64,000 bases of DNA from Glaciimonas sp. PAMC28666. GTDB lineage: Bacteria > Pseudomonadota > Gammaproteobacteria > Burkholderiales > Burkholderiaceae_D. The notes beneath the pieces are model-generated. The model searched no databases and was not told the DNA's origin. It saw only the letters and a program-made list of their open reading frames with translations. Positions 56,451-63,974 of this stretch are shown here, piece after piece. The stretch's first letter is position 1, and each line of letters opens with the position of its first letter. The position numbers and the translations under genes were made by a program. The stretch spans positions 3,658,001 to 3,722,000 of the forward strand of contig NZ_CP070304.1 in NCBI RefSeq assembly GCF_016917355.1, given 5' to 3'.

Positions 56451-56796
56451 ATAACAATTTAAAACGATTAATTAAATTTTTGCATGCTTGAGGAGCAAAA
56501 GATTTTGCCCACTCTTCAGCACTTAGATATTCGGGCTCTAAGTGCTTCAGAGATTCCGATGACCAAAGAGAGTGCTGACTCTTGAGTGGCAAGTGATCTG
56601 TTTCAGACCTAATCACTAGAAATGCATCAAAATCCGGATCTCTGTCGACCACGCCACCGACTTTTTCTTTTAATGTAAGCACTTCTATGGCACCTTCAAA
56701 AAAAGATAAATCACCATCAAGCATAGCTTCCGCCAAGGTAACCAAATTTTGTCGCGCTATTTCCTCAATTTCATTTGATGCTTTTCGATTTTTCAT
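56443..56796 (-). CDS. Putative immunity protein for module 4 toxin
   Basis: 117 aa, soluble and acidic. It follows the module 4 toxin by 8 bp on the same strand, the immunity position. Recognisable segment DPDFDAFLVIRSETDHLPL and many charged residues suggest a protein that binds the toxin directly. It ends KLLSE-stop, and those codons overlap the junction sequence that opens module 5. The family is not known; a DUF2489-like resemblance is possible but unverified. Confidence 0.65.
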   Translation of the reverse strand: MKNRKASNEIEEIARQNLVTLAEAMLDGDLSFFEGAIEVLTLKEKVGGVVDRDPDFDAFLVIRSETDHLPLKSQHSLWSSESLKHLEPEYLSAEEWAKSFAPQACKNLINRFKLLSE

Positions 56797-56804
56797 ATGA
56801 TTGG

Positions 56805-58967
56805 TTATTTCAAACGGATTGATTTTGGCTCAACAATTTGCCCAGTTACTGCGTTACGATACGCATGAATTTCAAACTTAATACCATTGGAACTAACGTA
56901 GCCCTGACTACTTATTTTGCTCCAATCACTTGAATTTCCACCATATTCGGAGGCTAAACGAGGGGCATCCCGCAAAGTTGTACTAGCCCCATTTCCGGCA
57001 ATTGATAATCCTTTTCCAGTAGTCAATTCAAACAATTGTTGCTGGTTTGCCAGTTGTTTTTTTAAGCCCAATCCAGTACCAGCATTCGCAGCACCTTCAG
57101 AAAGAACTGGGCTAGGTTTAGCCACTCCTACAGCAGAAATCGCAGCGCCTGCGATACCTAACGCCACGTCCCGGAAATAATCTTGTGACGTTAGACCAGC
57201 CCCCAGATTCTCGTATGCCTGACCGGAATTCCCATTTGCAGAATGTAACCCTGCGGAAGCAAAGTCTAACGCATATTGCGGTGATAATTCCATCATCGCC
57301 TGCAGTCCGGGTGAGGCATTTTGATAAGCCGCGAACTCCAGTGGTTCCATGATCATGGTGGGCTGATTGCTGTTGCGATCAATCAGTGTGTAGCTCACCA
57401 CATTGTCATCGGCATCGTAATTGGCGACGACTTTACTTGCAGGGACTGCCGGATCATCAGTTGGCATGCCAGACCGTACGCCGCTCATTTTGTCGATGGT
57501 TTTACATTCACCCGAACTACTACCTTTACATCCTTGCTTCACGCGCAGGAAAGTTGACATGTGCATCTGGCGGTTGTTGGTATCCGCATTCTTCCCCATC
57601 ATCCCGCCCATGCCAGCGCTATCCATCCCGCCGCCTGCCAATCCCCCTGCAGCCGCACCGACCAGCGTGGCTCCCAGTCCCATCATGTCGTTGTAGGCCT
57701 GCAGTCCTTCCTTGCTGCTGATGTCGTAGCCGTTATTGAGCAGGTAGTCGCTAATGAGCGGTGACATCTTTTCAACACTCATGCCTGCTGCGACGCCGCC
57801 AATGGCGCTGCTGTCACCGATCTTTGCCTGGATCAGTCCGACGATGCCGTGCAGGGCGATCTTTTGGGGGGAGCCGTCGGGGTAGCCGGCTTTTTGTGCG
57901 ATGTCGCCGACCATGCCGTTGAGGGCTGCGCCGGCGATGTCGGCGGCGCGCTGGTTGTCTTGTGCGCGTTGTTGTTCTGCCTGTAAATTGTGGGCTTGCT
58001 GCAGGGTTAAGGTGTTGCTGAGGGTCTCGTTGGCGGTAGCGGCATCGCGCTGCGTTAAGGTCTCGGCGGTGGCCTGGCTGTGGGCGTCGGTGGTGGCGTC
58101 GCCGGTGCCGGTGATGGTGACTGTGGACGGGCTGATGACGCTGTCGGTGTGGCTGGTGGCGTCCCCACTCTTGGGCATGCCGGCGCCGCCGGTGAGGTTG
58201 CCGAGGACGTTGCCGGTGAGGTTGCTGGCGAGGCCGTTGGTGGAGAAACCGGCAGTGATGCTGTCGGCGGCGGTGTGTTGTTGATTGATCAAATCGCGGC
58301 TGGTGAGGCTGGCGGTGCGCAGGGTGTTTTTTTCCTCTGCGGCGGTGCTGGTGATGGCGCCGCCTTCGAGCGCGGTGTTGCCTTTGACGTTGAGCGTAAA
58401 GCCGCCGGTGCCAGCGGCGATGCCACTTTGTCCGTGCGCACTGCGATAGTGGTGGTCGACCGTTTGTCTGGCGTAATTGACGCTGCCGGTGAGCATGCTG
58501 CCAACACAAATTGGCGGAATACAGAGGCTCAGACTAAAGCCGCCGTTTTCTTGTTTGCTTTCGAAGTTGCTGAGGTCTTGCTGGCTCAGGATGTTGAGGT
58601 CGCCGGCAATGTCGGCGTTGATTGTGTTGCCGGCGAGTTGTGCACCGCGCATAGTCAGATCGTCGCCGCTTTTGATGGTGAGTTGGTCGGTGGCGCTGAT
58701 CTGGGTGTTGTCGTAGTTGGTTTCGTGTCCGCTGGCGTGGCCTTTGGAACCGGATGCGCCGAGCTGGAAGCTGAGTCCGGTTTGCTCACCGTTGGAGCCG
58801 AGCGTGGCACCAATGCCGGCATTGCTGCCGCTGTTGGTCGATTGCAGATCGGTGGTATTGGCGGCGGCGATCAGTTGAATATTTCTGGCAGCATCGAGAC
58901 GGATATCTTTTGCCTGTAGTTTAGCGCCTTCCATCGTGATGTCGCCTTCGCGGCTGGCGATATTCAT
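56805..58967 (-). CDS. CdiA/FhaB-like fragment with pretoxin and C-terminal toxin (module 4)
   Basis: 720 aa. Residues 1-330 are haemagglutinin-type beta-helix repeats (DIRLDAARNIQLIAAANTTD; LTIKSGDDLTMRGAQLAGNT). The pretoxin region (about 345-465, KIALHGIVGLIQAKIGDSSA) leads to the TNNRQMH junction at Met468, then a 253-residue toxin part. The last ~55 residues (DAPRLASEYGGNSSDWSKI...FEIHAYRNAVTGQ) match a toxin tip seen in many polymorphic toxins. Only ten sense codons (QRISAQART before the ATG) precede it, so the long N-terminal filament and export signal are missing: this is a displaced cdiA 3' end. Confidence 0.82.
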   Translation of the reverse strand: MNIASREGDITMEGAKLQAKDIRLDAARNIQLIAAANTTDLQSTNSGSNAGIGATLGSNGEQTGLSFQLGASGSKGHASGHETNYDNTQISATDQLTIKSGDDLTMRGAQLAGNTINADIAGDLNILSQQDLSNFESKQENGGFSLSLCIPPICVGSMLTGSVNYARQTVDHHYRSAHGQSGIAAGTGGFTLNVKGNTALEGGAITSTAAEEKNTLRTASLTSRDLINQQHTAADSITAGFSTNGLASNLTGNVLGNLTGGAGMPKSGDATSHTDSVISPSTVTITGTGDATTDAHSQATAETLTQRDAATANETLSNTLTLQQAHNLQAEQQRAQDNQRAADIAGAALNGMVGDIAQKAGYPDGSPQKIALHGIVGLIQAKIGDSSAIGGVAAGMSVEKMSPLISDYLLNNGYDISSKEGLQAYNDMMGLGATLVGAAAGGLAGGGMDSAGMGGMMGKNADTNNRQMHMSTFLRVKQGCKGSSSGECKTIDKMSGVRSGMPTDDPAVPASKVVANYDADDNVVSYTLIDRNSNQPTMIMEPLEFAAYQNASPGLQAMMELSPQYALDFASAGLHSANGNSGQAYENLGAGLTSQDYFRDVALGIAGAAISAVGVAKPSPVLSEGAANAGTGLGLKKQLANQQQLFELTTGKGLSIAGNGASTTLRDAPRLASEYGGNSSDWSKISSQGYVSSNGIKFEIHAYRNAVTGQIVEPKSIRLK
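57583..57880 (-). repeat. 298-bp direct repeat, copy 1 (pretoxin region)
   Basis: Nearly identical to 60178-60475 at a constant offset of 2595 bp. It encodes the segment from SPQKIALHG to MGGMMGKNAD just before the toxin junction. Confidence 0.92.
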
Positions 58968-59004
58968 TGTGCGCGCTTGCGCTGAAATTCGTTGTTAACA
59001 TTCA

Positions 59005-59280
59005 TTAAAAAATCAAAGCTAAACAGAACGCAATAACAATTACTATCAACAAGCCAATGCGAGCAAGCTGATTTTTACCATCGTCATAGCTAAAATGACC
59101 AACGCCGGGTATGTCTTTATTATATAAAAAAGAAAAAGATGCCCAACTAACCCAAATTACTCCCGTAAAAAGTAAAAGTGAATCTGTATAGGCTTCGGCC
59201 CAAAAAAGCCTCAAACACTCAGCGCAACCTATTATTGGAATAATGAAAGCAGTAACTATTAAAAATTTCCGAAATATCAT
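59005..59280 (-). CDS. Putative membrane immunity protein for module 3 toxin
   Basis: 91 aa with three predicted membrane helices (about 5-20, 30-53, 72-90). It starts 11 bp after the toxin stop, with AGGAAGAAAAGAA as ribosome site. An inner-membrane immunity protein fits a toxin with hydrophobic, membrane-seeking segments. No named family was recognised. Confidence 0.7.
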   Translation of the reverse strand: MIFRKFLIVTAFIIPIIGCAECLRLFWAEAYTDSLLLFTGVIWVSWASFSFLYNKDIPGVGHFSYDDGKNQLARIGLLIVIVIAFCLALIF

Positions 59281-59291
59281 TTCTTTTCTTC

Positions 59292-60506
59292 CTACATGTC
59301 AGCTATTTGCTGTTTTGAACGGTCTACAATCGCTTGCCATCCTCCGGATAGCTCAACCAATGCAGTGACTCTGTTAGCCGCGGCTTCGGAAAGTCCGTAA
59401 ACACTTCGTAAATATTTTGTCGCGGCAGCTGCCAATACCTCTTTTGCTATGGCCGTCTTAGGTGTTCCGTCTACCACACCCGACGTAACTGAGGCTAAGA
59501 TTCCGATATATGCAGCAACGGTTCCCAATGCCCCCACCGGATTGGCTATTACCGCCACTGTCGCCCCATCGCCAATATCACTAAGTATCTTCTTATCCAA
59601 CGCCGTCACATAAGCCGCCGTCCCTGGGTCCGACATATCCAGATTCTGCCCGCCACAACCCGCAGAAGCGCGCGGGCAAGGGAAGTATTTCGGCGCATGC
59701 ATTTTTCCATCGACTACAATCTGTTGCGCATAGCGTCCTTCTTCATCCAACGGCAAGTTGGTCGCAGGATCGCGTTTGCTATTATTTTCGCCGGGTATTT
59801 CAGGTTTTCTGATCGGCGCTTTAATGATCACACCGGCAATTTCTTTATCAACGTAACCGCTGTTGATATACGGTGAATTTTTTTGGTCATTGGTGGCATA
59901 GAACAGGTATTGTCCATTCCCGATGGATAGTGTCGGATCGGTGGATGCGTACTCTGATTGCAACGTATGTAAAAAAGATTCTGCCTGTTTAAAGTAAGGC
60001 ACGTCGTAGCCAAGATTGTAATCAATCAGATTTTGCGCAGTATTGGCTAACATGGCTACTGCACCTTGCAACTGTTCTGCCGTGGGTTTATCTGTTTGAT
60101 AAAACTCTTTTGCAAATCGTTCAGCATTTTTTTTGATCAGGTCAACCTCAGCCGGATGCATTTGCCGATTATTCTGGTCCGCATTCTTCCCCATCATCCC
60201 GCCCATGCCAGCGCTATCCATCCCGCCGCCTGCCAATCCCCCTGCAGCCGCACCGACCAGCGTGGCTCCCAGTCCCATCATGTCGTTGTAGGCCTGCAGT
60301 CCTTCCTTGCTGCTGATGTCGTAGCCGTTATTGAGCAGATATTCGCTAATGAGCGGTGACATCTTTTCAACACTCATGCCTGCTGCGACGCCGCCAATGG
60401 CGCTGCTGTCACCGATCTTTGCCTGGATCAGTCCGACGATGCCGTGCAGGGCGATCTTTTGGGGGGAACCGTCGGCCCACTGTCCTTGTGCCAACTCACC
60501 GACCAT
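59292..60506 (-). CDS. Orphan CdiA pretoxin plus C-terminal toxin (module 3)
   Basis: 404 aa from an ATG at 60506; the frame is open further upstream into the end of the previous immunity gene, with no ribosome site. Residues 1-110 are pretoxin (GSPQKIALHGIVGLIQ). The junction QNNRQMH is at Met116. Residues 116-308 match module 5 almost exactly, and the last ~97 residues are specific, with hydrophobic DGATVAVIANPVGALG and the LVELSGGWQAIVDR end. It is probably a membrane-damaging toxin related to module 5. Confidence 0.78.
   Translation of the reverse strand: MVGELAQGQWADGSPQKIALHGIVGLIQAKIGDSSAIGGVAAGMSVEKMSPLISEYLLNNGYDISSKEGLQAYNDMMGLGATLVGAAAGGLAGGGMDSAGMGGMMGKNADQNNRQMHPAEVDLIKKNAERFAKEFYQTDKPTAEQLQGAVAMLANTAQNLIDYNLGYDVPYFKQAESFLHTLQSEYASTDPTLSIGNGQYLFYATNDQKNSPYINSGYVDKEIAGVIIKAPIRKPEIPGENNSKRDPATNLPLDEEGRYAQQIVVDGKMHAPKYFPCPRASAGCGGQNLDMSDPGTAAYVTALDKKILSDIGDGATVAVIANPVGALGTVAAYIGILASVTSGVVDGTPKTAIAKEVLAAAATKYLRSVYGLSEAAANRVTALVELSGGWQAIVDRSKQQIADM
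59583..60176 (-). repeat. 594-bp direct repeat, copy 2
   Basis: Partner of 55857-56450. Differences are scattered single bases, mostly near the low-coordinate end where the toxin tails begin to diverge. Confidence 0.92.
60178..60475 (-). repeat. 298-bp direct repeat, copy 2
   Basis: Partner of 57583-57880. Beyond 60475 the two modules differ completely (GQWADGSPQ against KAGYPDGSPQ), marking an old recombination point. Confidence 0.92.
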
Positions 60507-60548
60507 GTTGGCAAGTACAGCAAAATCTCTGAAACTTTTAGTAAGAAA

Positions 60549-60848
60549 TTACCATGACTGTGGGACGTAAGTAATTTCATATTTTTGTTTCAACTCTTTT
60601 TGTAGTTTTATTGAAATCTGATAACCTTTTTCATTAAAAATTTGCAGTTCTTCTTCTGTCTTAAATCCGTAATATGGCGGATAACCTTGGTCTACTGCTG
60701 CTTGAAAAATACAATCCCATTCTTCAATCTCTTTTTTAATGTCGATACTCATCGGAAGTTCTGAAAGCTCCACAGGTCCCATATTCTCGACAGAATGATC
60801 GAAAATTGGTGAAGTTAAGCATTCCGCAACTAGGGTCAGTTTCCTCAT
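60549..60848 (-). CDS. Putative immunity protein for module 2 toxin
   Basis: 99 aa, soluble, rich in Glu and Lys, starting one base after the toxin stop codon (TAA then ATG). Segments PMSIDIKKEIEEWDCIFQAA and YYGFKTEEELQIFNEKGYQI look like a small alpha/beta protein. A soluble partner suits an RNase-type toxin in the cytosol. No named family was recognised. Confidence 0.7.
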   Translation of the reverse strand: MRKLTLVAECLTSPIFDHSVENMGPVELSELPMSIDIKKEIEEWDCIFQAAVDQGYPPYYGFKTEEELQIFNEKGYQISIKLQKELKQKYEITYVPQSW

Positions 60849-61844
60849 TTATGGCTTCCAGGAAGAGACGGGAAAAGCTGTGACAATAAAACCATTATTT
60901 CCTACGCCAACCGCTATATGTTTTGATAGGCCGTTATATGTAATTTCATATACGGATGCAGTACCCATTTTCCCCACAAATTTTCCTTGGCTTATAGCTT
61001 GCATGATAACGGTAGGCAAATCTGCTTGAGAAATGCCTTTATTTGCAAAATCTGTCGCGTGTCGTTCAATAATATGCTGCAAACCGCGTGCGGAATCCCC
61101 CTTCTCCAAAAATACAATTCTTCCATCGGTTAATTTTTTGATAGCAACCACATTTTCAGGTGTCAGTTTCGTACCAGATTGCTCTAGTTTTGTTAATAGT
61201 TTCGCTTTTACAGTGCTGCTAACCAAGTTATTGGGGATCGCTGGCTTTACGCCACTTCCTAACAACGCAGCGGCAATCGCCTTATCGGTTTCTGCGATTG
61301 ATTGCGCAGCACCGCGCACCAATTCGGTTTCGGTAATGCCATTCTTAAGTAAATCAATCTGTGCGTTAATCAGATTAATACTACCAAGGTCATCTTGATA
61401 TAAGGGCTTCGTAGCTTCTAATGCCAGCAGCGCATCATTAATTGCATCAAACTTTGCGCCACAATTATCACTACACGATTTCCCGAGATAGTCGTTTGCA
61501 TTTGTTACCAACTTGCTCGCTACTTCTGCGGGTGTTTTTAAGCCAAACCGTGCTTGCTGTTCAGGTGTCCATGACCCGTCTACATTACCACCTGCAAATG
61601 GATTAGTACGCTCTGCTGCGGTGGCCTTAAATAGTGTGCTGGTTTTGTTTTCTGCAATAAATTGCTTGGCGGTTTCATCGCTCTTGCCACCTCTCTCCGC
61701 TGCGCTATCGACAATGGCATAGCCCGCTGACAATAAGCGTTGGTAAGCTTCTTCTGTCGAAATATTTTCACCGGTCTTTTCTTGCAGGTGCTCTCTGTAT
61801 TTTTTAGCATTCTGTTTGGCCCAATCACGTTCGCTTTGATGCAA
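60849..61844 (-). CDS. Orphan CdiA C-terminal toxin module with RNase-like tip (module 2)
   Basis: 331 aa from a TTG at 61844 within the junction QNNQQLH. The N-terminal part (1-80) shows the usual QSERDWAKQNAKKYREHL start of such modules. The last ~85 residues, GLQHIIERHATDFANKGI through VYEITYNGLSKHIAVGVGNNGFIV, look like the polymorphic toxin type 35 domain, probably a nuclease of the barnase/EndoU/colicin-like fold, with His and Arg in HIIERH as likely active residues. That assignment is from memory of the pattern. Confidence 0.72.
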   Translation of the reverse strand: MHQSERDWAKQNAKKYREHLQEKTGENISTEEAYQRLLSAGYAIVDSAAERGGKSDETAKQFIAENKTSTLFKATAAERTNPFAGGNVDGSWTPEQQARFGLKTPAEVASKLVTNANDYLGKSCSDNCGAKFDAINDALLALEATKPLYQDDLGSINLINAQIDLLKNGITETELVRGAAQSIAETDKAIAAALLGSGVKPAIPNNLVSSTVKAKLLTKLEQSGTKLTPENVVAIKKLTDGRIVFLEKGDSARGLQHIIERHATDFANKGISQADLPTVIMQAISQGKFVGKMGTASVYEITYNGLSKHIAVGVGNNGFIVTAFPVSSWKP

Positions 61845-61861
61845 CTGCTGATTATTCTGAA

Positions 61862-62029
61862 TTATTTTTGTGTGTCATCTTCTTTATAGCTATTTTTTAG
61901 ACTGCGCGACTTATGGCTTAAACAGGCTAGCTTTACAGCGCAGACTAAAATCAAAGTACAGGTGATGACCGACAGGCTAGTGATCACCAGAGTATAGAAA
62001 CCGGCGGCAATAGCGTTCTTGTTTAGCCA
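61862..62029 (-). pseudogene. 3' remnant of a membrane immunity gene
   Basis: A 55-codon frame with no proper start runs YTLVITSLSVITCTLILVCA (one membrane helix), then a basic and acidic tail SHKSRSLKNSYKEDDTQK and stops just before the module 2 junction. It follows an in-frame TAG at 62030. It looks like the last helix and tail of an immunity protein whose toxin and 5' part are gone. Confidence 0.45.
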
Positions 62030-62031
62030 CT

Positions 62032-62084
62032 AAAAAATCCCCCAACAACATCTGGTTACGGCTAGATGGTGGTGGGGATTTTTT
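62032..62084. terminator. Bidirectional terminator-like hairpin
   Basis: A long imperfect stem: AAAAAATCCCC...ACATCT pairs with AGATGGTGGTGGGGATTTTTT, giving T-tracts for both strands. It lies 20 bp after the immunity gene at 62105 and would end that toxin-immunity unit. Confidence 0.7.
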
Positions 62085-62104
62085 CGTTTATAAGAAACTA
62101 AATA

Positions 62105-62413
62105 CTACGAGCTATTTTTATCGTCTTCGCCTGGTTTTTTAGGGGTGTTCAGTGAACCGATAAAAGCTAAGAAGACAGCACCTACGCCTGCGCTCATTGG
62201 GACTAGTATGCCAACTGGAGTGAAGGTGTTTTCTAGCATTGCTTGAGTAGCAAACGCTAACCCCTTTGCATAAATTCCAGATATATATAATCCAACATAC
62301 ATACTCACCGTTGCCACTAAAAAAATTACCCGATACTTAAATCGGCTTAACCATTGCGTAATCACCTGGCCAAATAAGCCACCAACTATTCCAGACCAGA
62401 ATCCGTCAAACAT
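62105..62413 (-). CDS. Putative membrane immunity protein for module 1 toxin
   Basis: 102 aa with two to three membrane helices (about 28-48 and 70-92) and a charged C-terminal tail (KKPGEDDKNSS). The ribosome site GGAGGTGAT is the strongest in the region, 14 bp after the toxin stop, so the immunity gene can be expressed even if the toxin is silent. No named family was recognised. Confidence 0.7.
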   Translation of the reverse strand: MFDGFWSGIVGGLFGQVITQWLSRFKYRVIFLVATVSMYVGLYISGIYAKGLAFATQAMLENTFTPVGILVPMSAGVGAVFLAFIGSLNTPKKPGEDDKNSS

Positions 62414-62427
62414 ATCACCTCCGATTA

Positions 62428-63225
62428 TTATTTTTTGGGTGAATTAACTACACCTTGCGCAGCATCACCAGCGACCTTGCCAAACACACCGCTATTAACA
62501 CGCGTGATAAGTCCAGGCACTGTTGCCCAGTTTTTAAGGGTATTAGGTGTTCCAGCCCACCCGAACATCGCCGTACTGTACATGCCGGTTAAGCCACCTA
62601 TAGCCATTGCAGCAGCGAGGCCGGGATAAGAGAAGCGTTGATCAAAGCCAGTACTAAAATTTTTCTGATTGAAAAATTTATCATAACCCGCCACAGCCCC
62701 CGCTCCAACGGTATAAGTCGTTCCCGAAACCGCCGCTCCCGTCCCCAAAGCCGCCCCTGCCGAATACGCCGCCGCAGCCGCCTTATAAGCGGCATAAACA
62801 TCCATCACTGAGCCGCCCCCCACGCCAGCAGTTGCCACCCCGGCAGCGGTTGCAGCAGCGCCAAGCGTCGCCTTACTTGCCAGTGCCCGAATGGTCTGAT
62901 CGCGATCCATTGCTGCGTTAATATCACTATCTGACGGTTTGTTCGTGCCGCCATAACCTGCATACATATCAGCATTCGCTTTCTGCTCGGGTGTTGTGTA
63001 GAACATAAATCCCGTGCCACTCTTGCCTTCTGAGGGCAGTAAACCACGCCCTGCTTCCTGTAAAAAAGTATAGGCACTCTGATCCCATGAACCAGATGAG
63101 CCAGACTGGACTTGCCGATCTGCCTGTGCCGTTAATTCTTGTTGTGCCTGATCAATCGAAATTCCTTTTTTTAGCGCATAACGTGATGCATTACCTTTAA
63201 TCCACTTTTTCTCATCAGGATGCAT
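62428..63225 (-). CDS. Orphan CdiA C-terminal toxin module (module 1)
   Basis: 265 aa from the ATG in junction ANNRQ-MHPDEKKWIKGN. The frame is open upstream to 63444, but that part (Arg/Pro-rich) is not CdiA sequence. The middle (about 120-170) is Gly/Ala-rich and hydrophobic (LGAAATAAGVATAGVGGGSV), and 215-240 has LAAAMAIGGLTGMYSTAMFG, so a membrane-inserting toxin is likely. No ribosome site precedes the ATG. Confidence 0.72.
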   Translation of the reverse strand: MHPDEKKWIKGNASRYALKKGISIDQAQQELTAQADRQVQSGSSGSWDQSAYTFLQEAGRGLLPSEGKSGTGFMFYTTPEQKANADMYAGYGGTNKPSDSDINAAMDRDQTIRALASKATLGAAATAAGVATAGVGGGSVMDVYAAYKAAAAAYSAGAALGTGAAVSGTTYTVGAGAVAGYDKFFNQKNFSTGFDQRFSYPGLAAAMAIGGLTGMYSTAMFGWAGTPNTLKNWATVPGLITRVNSGVFGKVAGDAAQGVVNSPKK

Positions 63226-63680
63226 TTGCCGATTATTAGCATCAGGGCAGTCCGACGCAATATTCACCGCCAAACGCCGCCGACCCAGACGGGGCGGGGC
63301 TTGCCGGGCGATCCATTTTCCAGACACGCTCTTACGCGGGGGGATTTTTCCAGACGCGGTTTTTGCCTCCACAGAGCAGGCGTTAAGACGCACGCGGTGC
63401 GTGCGTGGGGGGTGCCTTTGATGTTGCCGTTGGGGGTTGTGCATCGCGCCATTATACGGATGCTGTGTGGGGAGACTATTTTGTGCGTCACGCTTCTTCG
63501 CCGGACTGCACCGGCGCTCATCCCGTCAAGGGCGCGTAGCGGGCGCAGCCGCACCCTTGACGGCTCTCAAAGAAATACGCTAGGCCATGCGGTGCAAGGC
63601 GGCTCTATCCCTTGCACCGCTTGTAAAGCGCTGTTGCTGTTGTCGTTGTCGTTGTCGTTGATTTGTCCTGCCATCTGAAT
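63226..63680. other. Region upstream of module 1, no credible gene
   Basis: GC-rich, with a palindrome around GACGCACGCGGTGCGTGCG (63389-63408) and inverted CCGTCAAGGGCG...CACCCTTGACGG (63518-63560). Also a short GTTGTC/GTTGTCG tandem run at 63630-63660. Frames here give Arg/Pro-rich translations and are taken as non-coding. Confidence 0.45.
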
Positions 63681-63681
63681 G

Positions 63682-63717
63682 ACGGCGAAGCACGGCAGCA
63701 AGTGAGGCACGAGCGCG
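63682..63717. repeat. 36-bp direct repeat, copy 1
   Basis: ACGGCGAAGCACGGCAGCAA followed by GTGAGGCACGAGCGCG; recurs at 63939 with a single mismatch (G to A). Confidence 0.9.
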
Positions 63718-63789
63718 TGCGGTAACCCTGATCAATCCTTGCGCCTTGCGGCGCACACCTTAAGCCTGGCAGACGTGCAGGGGCGTAAG

Positions 63790-63872
63790 ACATAATGCCC
63801 GTTACGCGATATTGGCGCACCAAGCCAGCTCCGCTGGCGACTGCGTCAATGTTGCGTAATGCGGCATTATGT
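63790..63872. repeat. Inverted repeat pair, about 18 bp each, 46-bp spacer
   Basis: ACATAATGCCCGTTACGC (63790-63807) faces GCGTAATGCGGCATTATGT (63854-63872), a near-perfect inverted pair. The spacer includes CCAGCTCCGCTGG, itself a hairpin. It resembles a recombinase site or a miniature element. Confidence 0.75.
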
Positions 63873-63938
63873 TAAATCGCACAGCGATTTACCCCGGAAC
63901 GGCTGTGCTGTTGACCTGGCGTTGCCCTGTTCCGATCA

Positions 63939-63974
63939 ACGGCGAAGCACGGCAGCAAGTGAGGCACGAACGCG
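63939..63974. repeat. 36-bp direct repeat, copy 2
   Basis: Partner of 63682-63717, offset 257 bp. The two copies flank the inverted repeat pair. Confidence 0.9.

Noticed and set aside
58080-58919. 279-codon frame on the plus strand over the CdiA fragment
   Set aside because: Val/Gly/Ala-rich mirror of the repetitive beta-helix coding sequence, with no ribosome site or family.
63226-63444. N-terminal extension of module 1 toxin
   Set aside because: Arg/Pro-rich translation unlike CdiA; the module begins at the junction ATG at 63225.
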